Assembly (NCBI RefSeq): GCF_964355755.1
Contig: NC_092672.1
Location: 38,870,501-38,934,500 of the forward strand
Source: Antedon mediterranea
Lineage: Eukaryota; Echinodermata; Crinoidea; Comatulida; Antedonidae
Length of the DNA stretch: 64,000 bases
Reading direction: 5' to 3'
Shown: piece by piece, positions 35,111-47,100 of the stretch
How positions within the stretch are numbered: position 1 is the first letter of the stretch
How the letters are laid out: each line of letters opens with the position of its first letter
The notes under the pieces: generated by a model
Databases searched by the model: none
Told to the model about the DNA's origin: nothing
What the model saw: the letters and a program-made list of their open reading frames with translations, nothing else
Made by a program: the position numbers and the translations under genes

Positions 35111-35194
35111 CAATTTTGGTATAAATAAAGAATTGATTCGTCTTCTTCTTGTTACTCATCATTAAAATTATTATCATAAAATGTAATATAATAA

Positions 35195-35430
35195 AAAATA
35201 ATACTTGGATGTGATATATCTTTTAAGTTTAAATGAAAAGCTTTTCTTAGATACAGCAACTTTAATATTTGAAGGTAGTTTATTCCATAGTTTAGGTCCA
35301 CTAAATCTTATGTTATATTGAAATGAAGTTTTTTTATGAAGAGGGATATGCATATCCTGTACAGTTCGAGTTCTATAATTGTGAAAAGATGCGTTTGGTT
35401 GGAATAAATTTGTAAATTGAGGTGGGTTTA
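35195..35430 (-). pseudogene. C-terminal fragment of a second LINE, opposite strand
   Basis: The minus strand encodes NYRTRTVQDMHIP ... FSGPKLWNKLPSNIK ... SFKLKRYI, the usual extreme C-terminus of CR1-like reverse transcriptase polyproteins. The rest of the element is absent. It sits tail to tail with the plus-strand LINE relic. Confidence 0.75.
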
Positions 35431-35499
35431 GGGAGTTAATCGATGATATTGATAATATAGATGCCAGAAATCTGAAAAAAATGATTAAAAACATTTTTT

Positions 35500-37699
35500 T
35501 TTAAATGAATATGCCATCCCTGGTCAGACAAGGAGTTTTGGTTAATACATTTACAGTTTTTTTGTGTCTAATTTTGCTATGGAAGTGAATATTACTGCAA
35601 TGATCTATTCGAAGTCTGATTTTTATCTTCATTTTCCATATTCTTGGGGACATGTCTCCAAGAAATCAAGAGCATAACGGATGTAATTCCAGTGCTTAAT
35701 TCATATTTCCTAAAAATGAAGGATTTCCGCCGAATTAGCAACCACACCAATGAAATGAAACATTCCTCAAATGAAGTACCTCTAGTACCTGTTCTTTGGC
35801 TATGTACTGGTATTATTTCAAACTGGCACATCGAATGGGGTTTATGCGTGCGCGCGGGAACGCACGAATCGTCGGAGCTTTTAAACAACTTTGGTGAATA
35901 ATGTGAGCGTAAATAGCTATAGGCTTATCTAATACTACTAATTGTCATTATCAGAAATGTAACAATTGTCGGTTTTCCGGTACTGTGAAACGAAAAGGAA
36001 TCCAATACCGTTAATAAGTACATTACCCTTCCGGGAAGGCTGGCTATCAGATTGCAAAATTTTCCCTCATTCGTTGACATCCGGGCGGTAGGCCTACCCA
36101 ATTCTGTAATTTATATTTAAAATTTAAATTTCGTTTGGTGTTCGTTTTAAATCATAATTAGCAAATAAAAAAAATTACAAATTGTGCAATAAAATCATTT
36201 CGTAATTACTACAACAGAAGTTGCATTTATTAATGTTTCATTGTTAATCTCGACACCCATAACAAAAGTAGACTATTCCAAGTGTTTGATTTGTGTGGCG
36301 GCGTATAAACAAACTAAAACAGAGTTTCACTGGTTCTGAAGAAGAAGGTTGGTTTCGTGTTTATTTTCATTCTTCGTTGTTTCAGGTATTGTAACATTTA
36401 GTATATTAACAGTAATTATATAGGCTTTTAACAGTATGGGCACCTGTAAAGCTTGTTGAAAGCTTTTTGTTTTTAGTTTGACCTTGGTTGCCTTGTTGTT
36501 AGCAGTCATATGAAAAGATAAAGAAAGGTAAGTAGGAAGGATTTGTTGTTATCCTAAACATAAAGAATATTGTACTTAAACATAATAAACAAACTGAAAC
36601 AAGTGCTGATTGTCATCTTGAACCAATATTGAAATGAATCCAAATTTGTAAATGTATCTTCTTCTGTAATAGGTCTTGTGTGATATTCTCTGCTTTTAGT
36701 TTGTGAAAATTGATTTTCCACTTAGACGTGTGATTAATAGATTCAAAGCATTTATTGTGCAAACACCAGGAAGTGTTTCTGTCTCCTAATGTATTTTACA
36801 GGTTTTAGTATTAACAATTAGAACATATACTAGAGTTTATTGGGTTTAGAAATTCAACAAATAATTTAGACCAGCTGTTGATCTGATGGTTGTTTGTCTT
36901 TCTGTTTTAAACTTGTATTAAACCTACTGACGATCTATAAAAGGGGTGGTACAGTACGTCCATATTAACAAATCAAACATTCTCAACTGGTGTGGTAATT
37001 TCAGAGTTTTTGGCTCATTTATTTAAAATTAGAATAACCAATTATGTACAGGATTTATATAATAGCATGGAGTAAAGTTTACTCCATGATAATAGTAAAT
37101 AAAGTTTAATATTTAATGCAGGCTTATGAGGCTCTATTGGCATATCTTTAACTGCAGTTTGATTTTGAAAGTTTTACATTGACATTTAAAACCTAATGTG
37201 AAGTTGAATACATCAATCAATCAATATTTGGGAACTTTCAGTTTGTTAAATTAATTATGTAGAACCTCAATATCATAATTCAATACATGTAAGTCCTTCA
37301 GAAACATAGTCACATAGTGATAAGAGATTTTAAGAAAAGAAACAGAAACTTGATGGACATCTGATTGGCTTCTGTATTATTTCACCTGATTGGCTTCTGT
37401 GTGATGAGCAACTTGTACATATTACAACATTGAACTTTCACAATTTTATAATTACATTAAAGTAATTTGTAACTAATATGATTCACACTGATTACCAATG
37501 TTTTAAACTCCCCAATTCTTTCTGCACATTCACTTTGATACTGTTGGCTGTGACATTTAAAGTGAAGTACACTAACATTATTATTGTGTATGCATTTGGT
37601 GTCTTAGAAGTGAAAACATCTTTAAGAATAAATTTTTAGTAGTAAACCATTCAACATTTTAATTTATTTACTATTTATTTTTTCAGATCATTGATAGCA
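35500..37699. other. Intergenic region and likely 5' UTR of the GPCR gene
   Basis: No protein domain is recognised. Frames of 85-98 codons on both strands at 35,592-35,901 overlap each other and match no family I know. A plausible noncoding first exon ends at AAAG|GTAAGT near 36,528, and an acceptor TTTTTTCAG at 37,686 immediately precedes the coding exon, so transcription probably starts near 36.3-36.5 kb. Confidence 0.4.
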
Positions 37700-39954
37700 A
37701 TGCCAAGTTTATATGACATTACAAATAATGAAACATTCAACTCCTCAACAATGAACTCAGTGCCACCAACTACCGGTGTCAGCGGTATGAACTTTTCTGA
37801 AGTGCCACCAATGACCGGTGTCAGCGGTATGAACTTGTCTGAAGTGACAGCAGCAACCGGTGTCAGTGGAATTTACTCAAAAGTTTACTTGAATTTTCTA
37901 ATAATTTCAATCATCATTCTTATGATTATAAGCATGTTTGGAAATACAATGATTATTCTAGCAACTATATTTTACAAGTCTATGCGAACAAAAACAAACA
38001 TTGCTATTTTAAATCTGGCAATTGCAGACATAGGAGTAACAGTATTGGCTATGCCTGTTTCATTAGTGTCTGTAATTAAAAATGGCGAGGATTGGATGTC
38101 ACCTACTCTTTGTGATATAAACTCATTTTGTAATGCCTTATTTCTTATTGCATCTGTTCACAGTCTCATGTATATAAGTGTGCATAAGTACTTTTCTCTT
38201 GTGAAACCACTTAATCGTTATGTTACAAAAAGACGAACAATAGTCATGATAATTGTTGCATGGTTGACAGGTATTGCATGTGGAATTGGCCCAATTTTTG
38301 GATGGACAACCAATGAATTTAAACATGAACAGGGAGCAACCCAGTGTGGACCACAATACCCAGAAACTCCATTGCAAAAATCTCACGGAATATTTGTGTT
38401 TGCAGTTGGATTATTTGCACCATTAGTAGTTTTGTTCTTTACGTACACAGCAATATTTGTTGAAGTTCACCGGTTTTCAAATCGACTGCTTAATAATACT
38501 AGTATGGCAGAAATGAGGATAGTTAAACAGAAAATACGAATTACAGTTACTTTATTTATTATTGTGGTGGCGTTCTTAATTTGTTGGTTACCGTACATGA
38601 CGTATGTAACATGGGCGATCATCAAAGGATATGAGAGCATTCCTATATGGTTCAACTCATTTGCATACTGGTCTGGATATCTTAGCTGCGCCCTTAATCC
38701 AATCATATATGCATGGAGGACAAAGACATTTCGAACAGCCTTTCTGAATATATTGCGTTGCAAGTCTAAAATGGACAAAACAAAAATAACAGGTATAATG
38801 TATACAATTGTTTACATATAAAAAAAAAGTATAGTAGTTGGTCTAATGGAGTGATAAAGATGATGTAAAATAATGCATCTTTTTCAGGTTAAATTCAATA
38901 GAGGATTGGTCCAGCTTCTCTGTGTTCAACAATTTCATAACATTTATTTAGGCGGACATATCATTATTACTCCATTACTTAATCTAAATCGTTGGGACTG
39001 AATAGTAATGTTGACCCCATTGACATTTTGTACTGTAGCAGTTGTAATTAAATCATCATCATTTCTTTTATCTTATGACAAGCAAGCATTTCAAGACAAG
39101 GTGAATTATGATTGCAGACTCTGTTCCTATATATATTACAGATAAACAAATGTCAAGATCTACTTTCAAAAAATCGTAATATAAATCTTTAAGAGCAAAC
39201 TAATTTGCTGTGAAAGTTAGATATTTATGAAGTTTATTCATTGTTTCACTAATCATTTCATCAATTCATTCAGTTTATTTTGTGTGAAAATAGAATCTAA
39301 AATCATGTTAAAATGTTGTACCGTTGTATTTTATGTTAATATGTTGTATTTTACTTTTGCACTAATATTCATCTACGACATCATCTCCATATCTCTATTT
39401 ACATTTTATAAGTCTTAATGTCTCAACCGTTTACAGTGTACTGCTACAGCTAGTCTAGTTTACATTGAATGGTCTGAATGTATTAACAAATCGCCCAAAG
39501 ATACTCAACTCATTTATTGTCTCTTTATATTACAGCCGAGTTGTCACCTCACTTTCCAAAGAAATACAAAATTGTTGGTGCATTAGTGCCTGGATATCCT
39601 ACCATCATCAACCACCAGCAAACTGACTTAGGTATAGCAAATGGAGCTGACCTCAGAGGTCATCCAGAAGATGTCAATGATGACCACACAAATGACCCAA
39701 CTGATAAAAGAATGTTCAATTCCTTCAGACTCAGTAGATCTTCTAAAAAATCAACCAAAAAAGAAGATTGCAAAAGATTATTTAGGAAGCATGACAAACT
39801 GTGCAAGGAAAATATTCAGATGGAAATTATTGATCACCGAGAACTTGTGCGGACGGTTTTCTCATGTCCAGCAGGCACATTTGATAGTCCAAAACATGCA
39901 TCGACCAGATGGCCTTTTAGTGGTCTAGATATTCATAGACAATGCAGTATTTAA
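37700..39954 (+). CDS. Orphan rhodopsin-family (class A) GPCR with HKY motif, 2 exons, about 503 aa
   Basis: Exons 37700-38792 and 39536-39954 (TAA), phase 1 junction ACAG|GTATAA ... TTACAG|CC. ATG at 37,700 follows an acceptor at 37,686. All seven membrane segments are in exon 1: GN at 81-82 (N1.50), LAIAD at 106-110 (D2.50), C138 (3.25) with C216 in loop 2, W188 (4.50), P241 (5.50), CWLP 295-298 and NPIIY 333-337. Position 3.32 is Asn145, not the Asp of amine receptors, and the DRY triplet is HKY (162-164), lacking Arg3.50. C354 may be palmitoylated. Exon 2 gives a long hydrophilic tail of ~140 residues. The extracellular N-terminus has several N-glycosylation sites and three 12-14-residue repeats around TGVSGMN (residues 21-60). 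Ligand and subfamily not assigned; likely a plasma-membrane receptor with altered G-protein coupling. Confidence 0.88.
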
Positions 39955-41192
39955 ATCAAATTTAGAGACAATTCAGACATTGATTTAACAGCCGTTATTA
40001 ACATGATCCCTATCTAGAGCATTTCTAAGCCTATTGATGGTATTGGAAATGTTGGTGACACTAATAATAATTTCACCTGATAAGATGGTGCATGGCATTT
40101 TTAGTCTGTGGTCTGGAATGCAGTATTGTTAGTTTGTAAATACACTATAAACAGAATTGAAAATACTATATAAACTACATCAGCAACTCAGAGACCACTG
40201 GAAATGGTATAAAGTATTTTTTAAATATATATTTGGTTGACCTCATTAAATATATAAAAAATAAAATCAGAAAATGCTCCAATACCATTTTGTCTTCTTA
40301 GCCATTTGTTCCCATAGACATTGTTACAAATATCACATATCCCAGTAGGCCTACTATTACTAAAACACTTATACGCAAAAAAAGAACGTTAGTATAGGTT
40401 GAATCAGTGTTTTAGAAATTGTGTGCAGAAATTTGATTCAAATGACGACTTTACAATACTGACGACGTTATTTTATGACCGATTAATAGGCTATACATTT
40501 ACAAGTTCACAGAGTCAATACAACAGTCAAGGCAATCAAATACTGTTTGTAGAGCCTTTTGTGTTGTTATGAGTACGCGGTACTAGTTATTATTGGTTTT
40601 ATTTCCTGTTGTTAGCCGATAATCTCATGATCTAAGTTACGTTGTTTGTTTTTTGTTTGTATTAACTCATACACAAACTGGTAGAATGAAATAGTTGTTG
40701 GATGTATTAATTCTGAGACGCTGACTAACTTTTCTGCCCCACCCTGCCTCGGGAATCTCCTGCCCCATACGTGATGATTTAATCCAGAGACTCACACACG
40801 CCTATGACACACCCCCAATTTGGACCAATCACATCGTAATAAACTTCTATTGCCATTGGGTATAATTATTAATAATAGTTTTGCCTGGTATTTCAGAGAT
40901 TTAAAATGATGGTTGCCACTTTAATTTTATTTAATATCACATGCTGCTCTCTACCACCTATTAATAGTATTTAATATTATTAACAACCCTATACAATGTT
41001 ACACCATATACTAAACAATGAATGTATGATTCATGCCGTGTGTAATGCGCCATCGTGCGTTTTGTTATTTACCTCTGAGATAAGTAAACAGGATACATGC
41101 TGTTGTTGTTGTGAAGAAGAAATTTCACCTTTGGAGGATTAGTTTTTTGTAATTCATACATAAGTCAAACATTAATTTAGTTTACATACAAA
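39955..41192. other. GPCR 3' UTR and intergenic region before PRODH
   Basis: AATAAA at 40,260-40,265 is a candidate polyadenylation signal for the GPCR gene. The remainder to 41,192 is AT-rich; no gene or repeat seen. The last few hundred bases should hold the PRODH promoter, but no clear TATA box or initiator stands out. Confidence 0.4.
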
Positions 41193-44100
41193 ATGTTATC
41201 TTACTGTCGAACTGGGGCAGCAAGATGGACAAAATCAACGCAGCTGTTAGTGTTACCTTTTCAACGATCAAAGTCTTCAGCCCCAGCAGAGTCGAAGCTG
41301 ATCGCCGCCGAAGAAGATTCACAGAACGTAGTAGTAGGAAGTGATGTTCGTTCGTCGGCCGCCGGAGGGACCCCGTTTGATAAACTAAACCTGGAATTTG
41401 ACAGTCCTGAAGAGGCCTACAAAAGCAAATCGTTTACTGAAATTCTTCGAGCTTTAGCTGTATTTAAATTATGTCAATTTGATATACTCGTTAATAAAAA
41501 CAAGGAGGTACTTTATTCATAATTTTGTAGCTATTACTTTTTAGTCCATCCTGTGGAGTAATGTAGGCCAGTATACCTGTCTGTAGAGTAGTGTAGTATT
41601 AAGTATATTACTTATTTATTAGGGTTACCGTGATTAGAGGCCAGGTAGAGGTGAAGGCCGATTTCATAGTTTATTATTAAAATAGACCCTAATGACAATT
41701 ACTAGTTAGTTAGCCTAAATTCTAAATGTTGTTTAGACTTAAAATAAAAATTACTATAGGAAAGGTAGTTAAAAATGAGTAAAATATAAAAGTAATTTTG
41801 GTCTTTAGAATATTAATTTTCACTTGTGTGTATATAAAAGCGGCTGTTTTGTGTGATCGTTCCTTCACTCACATTCATCAAGTGACAGTTGGCGTAGATA
41901 AATGTTTTCTTAATTTTCAGATTTTGAAGTTATCAAGACGTTTGCTAGGAAAGAGACTTTTTAACAATGTTATGCAAGCCACCTTTTATGGTCACTTTGT
42001 GGCTGGAGCTGACCAGCCATCTATCCAGCCAATAATTACAAAACTGGAATCATTTGGTGTTGGTGCTATACTGGATTATGGTGTGGAAGAGGATATACCT
42101 CACAATGAGGCTGTTGTAGCTGAGATGGAGTAAAGAAATTTACAAATACTCTTTTCACACCTGCAAAAAGTAACACGTAATCAGGTTCGGATGTAGTGTA
42201 AAAACAATATTTTGGGAAATATTCTGAGATTTCGAAAAGGGACCCATATGAAATCTCAGGGAGAAAAACACTGATGAGAGACCTGTCCGAGATGTCCTTT
42301 TTACTGTATGTGCATGTATTGCCCTGGTATTATACTGACCAATCATAGTAATCAAATAGCGCGCAACTATGCTTTTTCTTGAGATTTCTCACGGTTTGTG
42401 AAAACGTAAATCAGGAGATCAAACCTGGTTACAACTTATAACAACTTATGCAGATGTGAAAAGGGTATTATATGTAGCTGTGTACATATTGGAGAAACTA
42501 CTTTCATAGATTTTCAAAAACTGCTACTGCAATATGTTCCTTTTTTAGATTTACTATTAATGAATAAACATGGTACAACACATTTTGATATTTAATAGCA
42601 CATATGGTCTTTGCTACTTTTTTATATAATAATACTGGTATATGTTTTTACCAATACTTTGGTTATTTAATTCAAAATATGTCTCTTAAACAAACATAAC
42701 ATACTACCGCTACTAGAATACCATTAGTACAGTATATGATGAAAGAATTAAACTTAACATATTTTTACTCAAAATAGCATAAATATATTGTTAACCTTTA
42801 CATACTATATTTTCTGCCCTGTTTTACCATCCATTTGTGGCTTTAACCTATCATAACAGAATCACAAGCCTTGCTTAAATATACAATATCTAGAAACTAA
42901 CATATTTAAAGTCATCATAGATACTTCAAATAGCTGTGTTGTCCATGTTCCAACTAAATTTTCTTTATACAATACAGTATTTGATATTATATTTTAAACT
43001 GTTTTTTTTTCAGGTCATGTGTATCTGAAGCAGACAAAAAAGATCCAGGTATGGTATAACGAAATACATAGTATTAATATTGTTTTTAATATTAACTCAG
43101 TTTATTGCATTATTCAACTCTATCAAAACATATTTGTTGTGACCGTAAAATCAATTTATATTTAACATTAATCTTTCAGCAAACATTTTTATTGTAACAT
43201 AACCTAGGTAACAGAAGGAGAAATTATATTGCTTGCACTGCACAAGAAGAACAATTATATAATAAAATGAAAAGTAAAAACAGACTATTAATTTAATAAT
43301 GAATGGTTGGCATTAAAATGTATTGTTTTCAAAGAATGTTTGTTACATTGATAACTGACCTCATCCCTCTATGGTCTTTTGTGAATTTGATTTCTGCTGT
43401 TATCTCCCTAATGCACAGTATGGCCTTTGTCTTTGATACAAAACATAATAACTCCTATATGGAAATGTAAAGTTCAATTTAACATACTGTACAATTCCAT
43501 TGTAATGTAATATCCTAATTATTATCTTGTTTTTAAATAGATATCCATAATGAAAAGTTCAAAGCTTATCCCCAGTTTGCTGACAGACGTAAAGATGTGT
43601 CTAGTGCCAGGACGTACTTCTACAAAGATGAACACAAATGTGATCAAAACCTGCAGACCCTTCTTCAGTGTGTTGATGCTTCTGGTATGTGACCTATCAT
43701 AACATTTTAATCACAAATGTGATCAAAACCTGCACACCCTTCTTCAGTGTGTTGATGCTGGTATGTGACCTATCATAACATTTTAATCACAAATGTGATC
43801 AAAACCTGCACACCCTTCTTCAGTGTGTTGATGCTTCTGGTATGTTACCTATCATAACATTTTAATCACAAATGTGATCAAAACCTGCACACCATTCTTC
43901 AGTGTGTTGATGCTGGTATGTGACCTATCATAACATTTTAATCACAAATGTGATCAAAACCTGCACACCCTTCTTCAGTGTGTTGATGCTTCTGGTATGT
44001 TACCTATCATAACATTTTAATCACAAATGTGATCAAAACCTGCACACCCTTCTTCAGTGTGTTGATGCTGGTATGTGACCTATCATAACATTTTAATCAC

Positions 44101-47100
44101 AAATGTGATCAAAACCTGCACACCCTTCTTCAGTGTGTTGATGCTGGTATGTGACCTATCATAACATTTTAATCACAAATGTGATCAAAACCTGCAGACC
44201 CTTCTTCAGTGTGTTGATGCTGGTATGTGACCTATCATAACATTTTAATCACAAATGTGATCAAAACCTGCACACCCTTCTTCAGTGTGTTGATGCTGGT
44301 ATGTGACCTATCATAACATTTTAATCACAAATGTGATCAAAACCTGCACACCCTTCTTCAGTGTGTTGATGCTTCTGGTATGTGACCTATCATAACATTT
44401 TAATCACAAATGTGATCAAAACCTGCAGACCCTTCTTCAGTGTGTTGATGCTTCTGGTATGTTACCTATCATAACATTTTAATCACAAATGTGATCAAAA
44501 CCTGCACACCCTTCTTCAGTGTGTTGATGCTGGTATGTGACCTATCATAACATTTTAATCACAAATGTGATCAAAACCTGCACACCCTTCTTCAGTGTGT
44601 TGATGCTGGTATGTGACCTATCATAACATTTTAATCACAAATGTGATCAAAACCTGCACACCCTTCTTCAGTGTGTTGATGCTTCTGGTATGTTACCTAT
44701 CATAACATTTTAATCACAAATGTGATCAAAACCTGCACACCCTTCTTCAGTGTGTTGATGCTGGTATGTTACCTATCATAACATTTTAATGTTTAAGTGT
44801 ATTATTTCAAATACATTTTACAGTAATAATTCACTTGATTTTTTCCCATGCTTAAAGACCCCTTCCCTGCAATTTTGGACGTTTTTTGGAAAATAATACA
44901 TATATATCACTTTAAAAACATTAAACCATGTCATTCCTTGTCTTAAATGTACGTTTTATGGTAAATTATGATAAAAAGTGAGAAACAATGCACTACCTAA
45001 GTAGCTCGCGGCGATCGACTTCTCGTGGACGGTCTTAGGCCTAGCCTAGCTAGGCTTAGTTTTGTAGGCCTAGCTGGTAAACATCGATAACGTACGAACA
45101 TCGTACGCTAGCTATATACCTAGCCTGACGTTGCATAGTTGCTGCATTAATTGTCTTTCTATTTTTGCCAGACTCCGTTGATACAAATTGGGGAAAACCC
45201 GGTATTTTCGCTGAAAAGTTAGGAGTCTTCCATTTGTTTTGGCTTCACGATCGATCGAAAAGTGGGCGAATTACAGGTGAAAAACAAAAATATCAATCCG
45301 CGCGCAATGCATTTTGGGATTTATAGCGGGCCGCTATAATTATTAGAATCGATTTATTTTTCACATTTTTAACCGTTTAAAGACGAAAAAAGTTATTGCA
45401 ATAGGACCATATAGTATTATTTTTACATTAAATATAGTTTGTGATCTTAAATTATATCTAAAAAACGTAGGGAATGGGGCTTTAACATTTGTGTTTTATT
45501 TCTAGGTGCATCATCTGAAAATGGCTTTGCAGCTGTAAAACTGACAGCCTTAGGACGCCCTCAACTCTTGGTATGTTTATATTTACTAATATAAGCATGT
45601 GATAGGCATTACACCAAAGAACTTATAACACAAGAATCTCCTGTTCTTCAATTTGCATTCAAAACACAGTATCGGAAGTACAGGGTTAAAAGGTCAAACT
45701 GGGCGACGCCATTACACAGCATGGAGCAGCGCCCTCTCCAAACTAGGAAGTCAAAACTATTAATTCGCATAGAGGGCTCAGTCGATTACTCTATCCCCCT
45801 GTAGTATTAGCAGATTCCCTCTATGATTTTGACTTTCTAATTTGATGCGGGCGCGCTACTCCATGGCTCACAATGGCGCAACCCCCATTAGCTCTATTCT
45901 ATCCTACAATGCCTTTCGAAATTGTTACAAGCTTTGGACGAACAGGAGATTCTCGTGTTATAAGTTCTTTGATTACACATTGTGATAGGCATTACACAGT
46001 GTTGATTATCATTACACAGTGTTGAAAGGAATGTTACATTTTTAATTACAGTTAAACTTGTCAGAAGTGCTAACCAAAACACGTAATCTATTTGTGCAAT
46101 TTGCCGGAACTCTAGGGAATCTTAAAGATAGGAAATTAACCAAAGAACAATTTGAAGCCCAGTTACAAGCAATGGGGATTATTACAAGGGATAATTCAGG
46201 TGATTGGTTCACTTGGATGGATTATGACCAAGATGGGTAAGACACATGTTTGTTGTTATTAACAATAAGGATTATTACAAGGGATAATTCAGAGGATTGG
46301 TTCACTTGGATGGATTATGACCAAGATGGGTAAGACACTTGTTTGTTTGTTATTAACAATAGAGATTATTACAAGGGATAATTTAGAGGATTGGTTCACT
46401 TGGATGGATGACCAAGATGGGTAAGACACTTGTTTGTTGTTACTAACAATAGGGATTATTACAAGGGATAATTTAGAGGATTGGTTCACTTGGATGTATT
46501 ATGACCAAGATGGGTAAGACACTTGTTTGTTGTTACTAACAATAGGGATTATTACAAGGGATAATTCAGAGGATTGGTTCACTTGGATGGATTATGACCA
46601 AGATGGGTAATACACTTGTTTGTTGTTACTAACAATAGGGATTATTACAAGGGATAATTTAGAGGATTGTGGTTCACTTGGATGGATGACCAAGATGGGT
46701 AAGACAATTGTTTGTTGTTACTAACAATAGGGATTATTACAAGAGATAATTTAGAGGATTGGTTCACTTGGATGGATGACCAAGATGGGTAAGACACTTG
46801 TTTGTTGTTACTGACAATAGGGATTATTACAAGGGATAATTCAGAGGATTGGTTCACTTGGATGGATTATGACCAAGATGGGTAAGACACTTGTTTGTTG
46901 TTACTAACAATAGGGATTATCACAAGGGATAATTTAGAGGATTGGTTCACTTGGATGGATTATGACCAAGATGGGTAAGACACTTGTTTGTTTGTTACTA
47001 ACAATAGGGATTATTACAAGGGATAATTTAGAGGATTGGTTCACTTGGATGGATGACCAAGATGGGTAAGACACTTGTTTGTTGTTACTGACAATAGGGA

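Noticed and set aside
35592-35901. Overlapping frames of 98 (-) and 85 (+) codons
   Set aside because: No recognisable domain on either strand, no clear splice context, and mutual overlap.
38138-38778. Minus-strand frames of 82 and 103 codons
   Set aside because: Shadows of the GPCR coding exon.
42155-42355. Minus-strand 66-codon frame in PRODH intron 2
   Set aside because: No domain and no splice signals; intronic chance frame.
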